A stretch of DNA of 6,532 nucleotides from Nevskiaceae bacterium. Its GTDB lineage: Bacteria > Pseudomonadota > Gammaproteobacteria > Steroidobacterales > Steroidobacteraceae. The DNA lies in the NCBI GenBank assembly GCA_031277355.1, contig JAITMN010000109.1, positions 1-6,532 on the forward strand, in the 5' to 3' direction. Below, in pieces: positions 1 through 5,570 of this stretch. Position 1 is the stretch's first letter. Each line of letters opens with the position of its first letter. Made by a program: the position numbers and the translations under genes. The notes below the pieces were generated by a model. It saw only the letters and a list, made by a program, of their open reading frames with translations. It made no database searches and had not been told where the DNA came from.

Positions 1-147
1 GTCGATATTGGCGGGCATGAAGTCCTCGCGCGCATCACCCCTGCGGCAACGCGCGAATTGGGGTTGGCGCCGGGCGCGCAAGTCTGGGTGTTGGTCAAAG
101 CCGTGCAAGCAGGTGGGCACTCCTTTGCGACCCCGCCTGCACGCTGA
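1..147 (+). CDS. modC: Molybdate ABC transporter ATP-binding protein, C-terminal fragment (ModC-like)
   Basis: Frame 1 is open from the first base to TGA at 145-147 and gives 48 residues, so the gene starts outside the window. The peptide begins VDIGGHEVLARIT and continues with an ELGLAPGAQVWVLVKAV segment. The pattern 'LLARIT...LGLAPG..VWALVKAV' is the usual end of ModC proteins, where the C-terminal TOBE/Mop domain binds oxyanion or regulates the ATPase. ModC drives molybdate uptake from the cytoplasmic side of ModB. About twelve residues (AGGHSFATPPAR) follow the domain as a non-conserved tail. The ATPase motifs are not in the window, so a related TOBE-ending ABC ATPase (sulfate or another anion) cannot be excluded. 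The gene converges on the PhoX gene with 9 bp between the stop codons. Confidence 0.75.
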   Translation, partial: VDIGGHEVLARITPAATRELGLAPGAQVWVLVKAVQAGGHSFATPPAR

Positions 148-156
148 TTGTGACGG

Positions 157-2238
157 CTACAGTTTCGCGGCGGTGCTGGGCGCGGCGCTGAAGTCGCCGG
201 TCAGATAACCCACTGCCGCCTTGAACTTGCCGCCGTAGTTGGCATCGAGCGCAGCGTCCACCGCATCCTTCAACGCAGCGGGAATCGTGGGGAAGCGACC
301 CCACTCATCGCCGGGGTGCTGGAAGTTGCTCAGGATGTACGTCCAGCCGTTCAGCGCATCCACCGCATGCAGACCGGTGGATTCAGCGCCTGCCGGAGTG
401 GACAACAATCGCTGCAAGCTGCCGGTATCGACGTTGTAAGCCCACAGAAAATTGTTCAGGTGGTTGCCGCTGTCTTCACCAATGAACAGCGTGCGCAGGC
501 TTTGCGAGAATTTCAGATTGTCGGGGCTTGCGATATTGTCCGGGTCACTGGTGTTGCCCAACGCATCGCCCGCAGCAAGGTCCTCGCCGGTAATCAGCAC
601 GGCAGTGCTCTGCGGAACCCACTGGCTGTTGATGGCATTGCCGTCGGAGTCCACCTGACCCCCGGCCAGGAAGTGCTGCAGCACGCAACCGGCATTGACG
701 CGCTTGGGAAAGCGGATGTTGTGCTCGGCGACGTAACCACCGCCGGTGTTGTCTACCACCATAGAATCGGTGATGTTGGCAATTGCCGAATAGGCGATCT
801 TGTCCGCAGCGTTCACCGTCGTGCCTTCCATCTTCGAAAAGCCCATGCTGCCGCCCTTGAGCCCCGCGTAGCGATGAGTTTCGAGAAAGGCTGCCGCCTT
901 CAGCGTCCGCGCATCATTGCCCGCCAGCTTGACGAAACGCCTGGTCCTGTTCAGCGTCAAGGGCACATAGTCGCCCGTGCCGGGGTCGTCGGCTTTCACG
1001 TCCATGATGTCCGTGGGCTTGATTCTGTCGATGTTCACCAACGCTTCGATCTCGGCGCTGGTGGCCGAACCCAGCTTGATCCACTGAATCGTCGCGGCGC
1101 TGGCTTTGTCGACGGACTGATCGCTCAGCACGGAGGTGTACCTGGCCACATACAACGTGCCGGAAGACAAATCACGCTCGCGGTCGGCGATGAACATGAA
1201 CAGACCGCCATTGCTGTAATCATCGCCCATCAACGCGGTGCGATTGTCCGGCATCACCTCGATCAACTCATGCGAGATGCGGCCCAGACAAAAGTGCTTC
1301 TTCGCCGTGCCGGTGCCATCGGGATTGACGATGATCTCCGGAATGTGGCCATAGTTGTAGGGCGAGAGCCGGGGATCATCGGCGCTGCCGTAGAACCACT
1401 TGCCGAAACCGTTGTCGGGATTGGTCAGGATGCCCAACGACTGACCGCCCTGCCCCAGATTGAAAGCGTCCGGCTCGTACTCCTCGCTCGACAGATGCGT
1501 GCCCCACGGCGACAGACTCGCACCGCAGGTGATCCACAATCCATGCACCTGCGACATGTCCACGTTGTGATACTTCACCAGCGTCAGCTTGCCGGTGTCG
1601 GGGTCTTGGTCCAGCGTCAGCACGGCAATCGGTGAGGGCAGCGTGCCATACATGCTGGTCGCGCCATCCTGCGCGAAGGTGGTGTACTCGAATTGCACCA
1701 CCGCAAACACGGCGTTGCCCTTGACGCCAGCCACATTGGCCCCTTCCACGCTCAGCAGCGAAGCCCCATCCGGCGCATCCGAGAAGAACTGCCGCGGCGT
1801 GGCGCCGAAGGTGTCGATGATCGGATTGTTGTTCACATCGTAGTAGCCGGCGGCCAGCATTGTGCCGCCATTTCCATCCGGCACTTCATCGCCGGTGAGG
1901 AAGAAGGGCTGATAGGCCAAATCATAAGTGGTCTTGCTGCCGTCGCTGAGTTCCACCACCAACTGCGACTTCACTGTGGTTGAAGCCAATGCAGCCGGAT
2001 CGCTGGCCGCAGGTGCATCCATGCCGACGAAGGTCGCGGACTTGAACTCAACCGGAGCCGGTGGAGGCGGGTTGACCCCGCCGCCAGAAGGAGCCGGTGG
2101 CGACGCGGGAGAATCATTGCCGCCACCGCAGGCGGTGAGCATCGACGTGGCAGCCGCACCCAAGGGGAGCAGCACGGGCGTGCGCGCCAGAAATTTCAGA
2201 ATCTGGCGACGTGGAGCATTGCAGGCAAGGTCGGACAT
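157..2238 (-). CDS. PhoX-family (DUF839) phosphatase, Tat-exported lipoprotein
   Basis: A 693-residue protein. The N-terminus carries a twin-arginine motif (PRRQILKFLA, R10-R11), a hydrophobic stretch (about 20-34) and a lipobox LTAC with Cys37, so it is predicted to be Tat-exported and lipidated. A Gly/Pro/Ser linker (about 38-62) follows. PhoX/DUF839 hallmarks appear in order: CGASLSPWGTHLSSEE (238-253), GRISHELIEV (319-328) followed by GDD (338-340), an EGTTVN segment near 471, PDNLKF (572-577) and FQHPGDE (639-645). PhoX enzymes are calcium- and iron-dependent phosphomonoesterases that release phosphate from organic esters; folding with metal in the cytoplasm explains the Tat route. I chose ATG at 2236-2238 because AGGAAA lies 9 nt upstream and the signal peptide starts there. 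The in-frame ATG at 2278-2280 would add 14 unneeded, basic residues. The gene is divergent from the phosphoesterase lipoprotein gene. Family assignment is firm; substrate is unknown, and some DUF839 proteins have no shown phosphatase activity. Confidence 0.93.
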   Translation of the reverse strand: MSDLACNAPRRQILKFLARTPVLLPLGAAATSMLTACGGGNDSPASPPAPSGGGVNPPPPAPVEFKSATFVGMDAPAASDPAALASTTVKSQLVVELSDGSKTTYDLAYQPFFLTGDEVPDGNGGTMLAAGYYDVNNNPIIDTFGATPRQFFSDAPDGASLLSVEGANVAGVKGNAVFAVVQFEYTTFAQDGATSMYGTLPSPIAVLTLDQDPDTGKLTLVKYHNVDMSQVHGLWITCGASLSPWGTHLSSEEYEPDAFNLGQGGQSLGILTNPDNGFGKWFYGSADDPRLSPYNYGHIPEIIVNPDGTGTAKKHFCLGRISHELIEVMPDNRTALMGDDYSNGGLFMFIADRERDLSSGTLYVARYTSVLSDQSVDKASAATIQWIKLGSATSAEIEALVNIDRIKPTDIMDVKADDPGTGDYVPLTLNRTRRFVKLAGNDARTLKAAAFLETHRYAGLKGGSMGFSKMEGTTVNAADKIAYSAIANITDSMVVDNTGGGYVAEHNIRFPKRVNAGCVLQHFLAGGQVDSDGNAINSQWVPQSTAVLITGEDLAAGDALGNTSDPDNIASPDNLKFSQSLRTLFIGEDSGNHLNNFLWAYNVDTGSLQRLLSTPAGAESTGLHAVDALNGWTYILSNFQHPGDEWGRFPTIPAALKDAVDAALDANYGGKFKAAVGYLTGDFSAAPSTAAKL

Positions 2239-2247
2239 GTTGTGGCG

Positions 2248-2253
2248 TTTCCT
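2248..2253 (-). promoter_or_regulatory. Ribosome binding site of the PhoX-family gene
   Basis: On the minus strand AGGAAA lies 9 nt before the ATG at 2238. It decides the start: the longer in-frame start at 2280 has no comparable purine-rich site at that spacing. Confidence 0.65.
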
Positions 2254-2283
2254 GTATCGGTGGTGGGCTCTTGCGTTCAACGC

Positions 2284-2317
2284 ATGCTAGAGCCTCGCCA
2301 TGACAATTCGATGAAGC
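2284..2317 (-). promoter_or_regulatory. Candidate Pho-box promoter for the PhoX-family gene
   Basis: Read on the minus strand, 2317-2300 is GCTTCATCGAATTGTCAT. It contains two TCAT units exactly 11 bp apart, the period of PhoB half-sites, and the second half is a full TGTCA. I count about 10 of 18 matches to the enterobacterial Pho-box consensus, so the site is weak as a match. After a 10-bp gap comes TAGCAT (2289-2284), 4 of 6 to a sigma70 -10 box. A Pho box replacing the -35 element about 10 bp before the -10 is the known layout of PhoB-activated promoters. Transcription would then start near 2277, giving a leader of roughly 40 nt. The assignment is inference from spacing plus the nature of the gene. 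Confidence 0.35.
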
Positions 2318-2350
2318 ACGCGGCCACAAAATTTTTCCGTAACGTTTTCA

Positions 2351-2368
2351 CAGTCTGTTTGTAGTCAT
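2351..2368 (+). promoter_or_regulatory. Weak 11-bp-spaced repeat, possible second PhoB-like site
   Basis: CAGTCTGTTTGTAGTCAT contains AGTC twice, 11 bp apart, reading toward the phosphoesterase lipoprotein gene. Only about 8 of 18 positions match the Pho-box consensus, and no good -10 hexamer lies at the expected 10-11 bp; the nearest AT-rich candidate, ACATAT (2384-2389), is 15 bp away. It lies at the edge of the AT-rich part of the intergenic region (about 2327-2370), where promoters for the rightward gene are most likely. Low confidence as a binding site. Confidence 0.2.
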
Positions 2369-2389
2369 CTCGACACCGTCTTGACATAT

Positions 2390-2433
2390 CACGCGCTTAG
2401 CTTTGCGCGTGGCGTCCATTCGGATACGCCACG
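2390..2433 (+). promoter_or_regulatory. Two overlapping, mutually exclusive hairpins upstream of the phosphoesterase gene
   Basis: Hairpin A pairs CACGCGC (2390-2396) with GCGCGTG (2405-2411) around an 8-nt loop. Hairpin B pairs CGTGGCG (2408-2414) with CGCCACG (2427-2433) and extends inward by TCC/GGA (2415-2417 with 2422-2424) across a 2-nt bulge, leaving the loop ATTC. Bases 2408-2411 are used by both, so only one can form at a time. The second arm of B ends 44 nt before the ATG. If transcription starts upstream of 2390, the pair would lie in the mRNA leader and could act as a switch; if not, they may be operator palindromes. No U-run follows either stem, so neither is an intrinsic terminator. 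Confidence 0.45.
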
Positions 2434-2477
2434 TTGCATCCATGTTTGATTACTTCAGAGAGGTTTGGACAATTCCC

Positions 2478-5444
2478 ATGAAAACGAAATCCTTACGCAG
2501 CGCACTGAGCGTCTCGACGGCAGCGTTGATGCTGGCCTTGAGCGCCTGTGGCGACGACAAGATCACGCAAGCCGATCCGCCAGGTCAGGGCGACAATCCG
2601 GGCGGCAGTGAAATGCCCGGCGGTGGCGAACTCCCGGGTGGCGACGACAACCCCGGTGTTGATGATCCGGCATTGCCCGCTCCTTCCGGAGACGTGCAAC
2701 TGCTGGCCACCGGCCAGTTCATCTCGCCCAACGCCATCCCCGGCGCGGTATCGCAATTGATGAATCCGCAGTTGGCCATCAAGCCGGACTTCGTGGTCAG
2801 CGGCGCGATCAAGGCTGAACTGAGCCCCGACGGCAACACGCTGGCAGTGCTCACCGCCGGCTACAACACGGTGTACGCCGGCGCAGAAAACAACACGCTG
2901 GACCGCGAAACTTCGACCCAGTACATCTTCATCTACGACGTGTCGGGCGAAAACAAGGGCAGCCCGAAGTTCGTGCAGGCGATCAACCAGACCAACGCCT
3001 TCAACGGCCTGGTGTGGGGCGGCGATCAGAAGCTCTACGCCAGCGGCGGCGTGGACGACAACGTGTATGTGTACGAGCGCAATTCGATTGTGCCCACGGC
3101 GCACTGGACGCAAAGCGCGGTGATTGCGCTGGGTCACAACAACCTGGGTATCGGCTCGGGCGTGCGGCCCAACGCCGGCGGCCTGGGGCTTTCCGCCGAT
3201 GGCGGCACGCTGGTCGTTGCCAACAACTACAACGACTCGATCACCATCATCAACACTGCCAACAACACGGTGGTGTCGGAATACGACCTGCGTCCGTTCA
3301 ACACGCAGCGCGATGAAGGCGCACCCGGCGGCGCGTATCCGTGGGCGGTGAAGATGAAGGCCGACGGCACGACGTTCGTCTCATCGGTGCGCGATCGCGA
3401 GGTGGTGGTGCTGAATCTGTCGAACCCGGCAGCGCCGCAGTTCCTCGCGCGCATTCCCGTTGAGGGCAACGCCTACGACATGGCGCTGTCGCCGGATGAA
3501 TCGCAGTTGTATGTGGCGGTGTCGAACACCGATGAAATCGCCATCATCAACACGAACAATCTGCGACTGAAGAAGACGATCCATGTCGCCGCCGGCATGA
3601 ACGATGAAACCGAGTTCAACACGAAGAAGTACAGCGGCCGCGACACGATCAGCGTGTCGGTTGCTCCGGACGGCCGGACTTTGTTCGCGGTGAACAACGG
3701 CGACAACTCGATCTCCGTGATTTCGCTCGACGCCGCCAAGGGCGAAAAGGTCACCGGCATGATCCCGACGCTGTTCGCGCCCAAGGCGGTCACGTTCAGT
3801 TCCGACGGCAAGAGCATGTACATCGTCAACGGCAAGTCGGTGACCGGCGCAAACCCCGGCCGCGCCTTCGGCCACCAGGGTGAGTACGGCTTCGCGTTGC
3901 ACAAGAGCAGCCTGATGAGCGCGCCGATTCCCGGCGGCGACACGCTGGCGGAACTGACCCGCCAAGTGAACATGAACAACCACTACTCGGTGGCGCTGAC
4001 GGACGAAGACAAGCAGAAGATTCGCTTCCTGCGCAACAACATCAAGCACGTCATCTACATCGTCAAGGAAAACCGCACCTTCGATCAGGTTTTCGGTGAT
4101 CTGGAAAACGGCGCCAACAGCGATCCTTCGCTGACGATGTATGGCAAGGGCATCACGCCAAACGCGCATACGCTCGTCAGCAATTTCGTCACGCTCGACA
4201 ACTTCTACACCCCCGGCGATGGCTCGATGGACGGCTGGGCGTGGGTGCAGCATGGTCATGTAACGGTCACCGAAGAAATCTCGCAGCAGGAAAACTATGC
4301 CGGCGTGAACCGTGGCATGTCGTATGAATCCGAAGGCAGCAACCGTGGCGTGCCGGTGGGCCTGCCCACCACCGCGCAGCGCGACGAAGTGACGGGCGGC
4401 AGCTTCTCGACGCGCACCGCCACGCTGCCGGGCGGCACCGCCAACGCGCTGCCGGGCACGGCAAACATCGTGATTCCCGACGCGCCCTACGCCAAGGAAG
4501 GATCGAGCATCTATGACGCGGTGCTGGCGGCGGGCCTGACGGTTCGCAACTATGGCCTGGGCAACAACACCGGCGCCATCGGCTCGATCACCGACCCGCT
4601 GATCGAACCGTTCGCAGCGCGCGTGGTGCAGTTGCGCTCGCCCGTGGCGTCTTTGTACGCACGGACGGACAACTACTTCCGTGGCTATGACCAGTCGTAT
4701 CCGGATTCCTTCCGCATGCAGGAATGGGCACGGGAATTCCAGCAGTTCGTCAACAACGGCGACCTGCCCTCGTTCCAACTCGTCCGCATGGGCGCTGACC
4801 ACACGGGCAATTACGCCCAGAACGTGGGCCAGATGAACACGGCGGAGCGCGAGGTTGCCGACAACGACTACGCGGTGGGCAGGCTGATCGATCTGGTATC
4901 GAAGAGCCCGTATGCGAAAGACACGTTGATCATCGCGATCGAGGACGACTCACAGGCCGGTTCCGACCATGTGGATTCGCACCGCTCGCCGATCATCATC
5001 GCCGGTCCGTTCGTGAAGAAGCAGGCGGTCATCAGCACGGCCTACACGCAGGTGGATGTATTGCGCACCATCGAAGACATCCTGGGCACGCAGCACATGA
5101 ACCTGAACACGGCTGCTGCCACGCCGATGCTTGAGGTCTTCGACGTCACTGCCGATAGCGCATGGAACCACGACGCCGTGGCCTCCACCGTGCTGAAGCA
5201 AACCAATGTGGGCGCGTTGATCGAGCGGCTCGGATCGCCGTATGCCGAAGGTCCGGATGTCGTGTCGCGGCGCAGCCCCGAATGGTGGGCCAGCCAGACG
5301 AAGGATTTGGACTTCTCTGCCGAAGATCGCATTCCTGCGGAGATATTCAACGAAATCCAGTGGCGCGGTGTGATGGGTGATGACAAGCCCTTCCCCGCCT
5401 CGCGCACGGTGTTCCCGAAGGCTGCCGAAGACGACGACGACTGA
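2478..5444 (+). CDS. YncE-like beta-propeller / phosphoesterase (alkaline phosphatase-like) fusion lipoprotein
   Basis: A 988-residue exported protein. MKTKSLRS, a hydrophobic core and lipobox LSAC with Cys24 give a Sec-type lipoprotein signal. A Pro/Gly/Asp linker of hexapeptide repeats follows (35-64). Residues about 75-480 form a YncE/YVTN-type propeller, marked by repeated 'S-P/A-D-G..L' blade motifs near 115, 238, 337, 395 and 440. From about 523 a phosphoesterase domain begins (KHVIYIVKENRTFD, 523-536), with FYTPGDGSMDGW (576-587) and a metal-site-like segment EDD...DHVDSHRSP (822-838). The acidic tail ends DDDD. This matches bifunctional 'YncE family / alkaline phosphatase family' proteins, which are presumed to hydrolyse phosphate esters outside the cytoplasm; the true substrate is unknown. 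ATG 2478 was chosen because the signal peptide starts there, with purine-rich AGAGAGG 14 nt upstream (2457-2463) and GGA closer (2467-2469). A TTG at 2403 or ATG at 2442 would bury the signal. The gene is divergent from the PhoX-family gene. Confidence 0.94.
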   Translation: MKTKSLRSALSVSTAALMLALSACGDDKITQADPPGQGDNPGGSEMPGGGELPGGDDNPGVDDPALPAPSGDVQLLATGQFISPNAIPGAVSQLMNPQLAIKPDFVVSGAIKAELSPDGNTLAVLTAGYNTVYAGAENNTLDRETSTQYIFIYDVSGENKGSPKFVQAINQTNAFNGLVWGGDQKLYASGGVDDNVYVYERNSIVPTAHWTQSAVIALGHNNLGIGSGVRPNAGGLGLSADGGTLVVANNYNDSITIINTANNTVVSEYDLRPFNTQRDEGAPGGAYPWAVKMKADGTTFVSSVRDREVVVLNLSNPAAPQFLARIPVEGNAYDMALSPDESQLYVAVSNTDEIAIINTNNLRLKKTIHVAAGMNDETEFNTKKYSGRDTISVSVAPDGRTLFAVNNGDNSISVISLDAAKGEKVTGMIPTLFAPKAVTFSSDGKSMYIVNGKSVTGANPGRAFGHQGEYGFALHKSSLMSAPIPGGDTLAELTRQVNMNNHYSVALTDEDKQKIRFLRNNIKHVIYIVKENRTFDQVFGDLENGANSDPSLTMYGKGITPNAHTLVSNFVTLDNFYTPGDGSMDGWAWVQHGHVTVTEEISQQENYAGVNRGMSYESEGSNRGVPVGLPTTAQRDEVTGGSFSTRTATLPGGTANALPGTANIVIPDAPYAKEGSSIYDAVLAAGLTVRNYGLGNNTGAIGSITDPLIEPFAARVVQLRSPVASLYARTDNYFRGYDQSYPDSFRMQEWAREFQQFVNNGDLPSFQLVRMGADHTGNYAQNVGQMNTAEREVADNDYAVGRLIDLVSKSPYAKDTLIIAIEDDSQAGSDHVDSHRSPIIIAGPFVKKQAVISTAYTQVDVLRTIEDILGTQHMNLNTAAATPMLEVFDVTADSAWNHDAVASTVLKQTNVGALIERLGSPYAEGPDVVSRRSPEWWASQTKDLDFSAEDRIPAEIFNEIQWRGVMGDDKPFPASRTVFPKAAEDDDD
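2580..2669 (+). repeat. Five-unit Pro-Gly hexapeptide linker repeat in the phosphoesterase lipoprotein
   Basis: Residues 35-64 read as five imperfect six-residue units: PGQGDN, PGGSEM, PGGGEL, PGGDDN, PGVDDP. Each starts with Pro-Gly and most carry acidic residues, so the segment should be extended and flexible. It lies just after the lipidated Cys24, so it probably spaces the propeller from the membrane. Such in-frame 18-bp units may vary in copy number between strains (inference). Confidence 0.7.
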
Positions 5445-5498
5445 ACGATTGAAGGACGATCCCTAAACAAGACCGTCATATCGTTGTTTGAGAATAAG

Positions 5499-5534
5499 CG
5501 CCCCAGACAGAACTGTTCTGTCTGGGGCGTTTTT
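5499..5534 (+). terminator. Intrinsic terminator after the phosphoesterase gene
   Basis: A perfect 14-bp stem, CGCCCCAGACAGAA (5499-5512) with TTCTGTCTGGGGCG (5516-5529), closes a 3-nt loop (CTG) and is followed at once by five T residues (5530-5534). It begins 54 bp after the stop at 5444. On the opposite strand the hairpin is followed by CTTATTCT instead of a T-run, so it should act mainly on rightward transcription. It ends only 36 bp before the ATG of the TonB-dependent receptor, which argues against simple co-transcription of the two genes. Confidence 0.93.
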
Positions 5535-5570
5535 CATGCAGCCCCAATTCAAGATCGAGTGGATCGAACA

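Noticed and set aside
316..1635. 439-codon open frame on the plus strand
   Set aside because: It lies wholly antisense to the PhoX-family gene. Its translation is rich in Arg, His, Val and Gln with no recognisable domain, as expected for a shadow frame of a GC-rich gene.
2381..2386. Perfect TTGACA as a -35 box
   Set aside because: At 16-18 bp spacing the sequence is TTGCGC/TGCGCG-like, with no -10 hexamer, so there is no sigma70 promoter that can be supported here.
2403..2477. Upstream TTG (2403) or ATG (2442) start for the phosphoesterase lipoprotein
   Set aside because: Either would put 12-25 charged and aromatic residues before the lipoprotein signal, and the TTG sits inside the inverted repeats. 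The ATG at 2478 starts a normal signal peptide.
2493..3137. 214-codon open frame on the minus strand
   Set aside because: Antisense to the signal peptide, linker and first blades of the phosphoesterase lipoprotein; no family resemblance.
3381..4802. 473-codon open frame on the minus strand
   Set aside because: Antisense to the propeller-phosphoesterase gene, whose domains are unambiguous. The product is low-complexity Arg/His/Val-rich with no motif.
5444..5489. Short repeats AACGAT/ACGAT with ATCGTT, and AAACAA with TTGTTT
   Set aside because: Arms of only 5-6 bp with long loops in a short intergenic stretch are within chance expectation; no known site matches.
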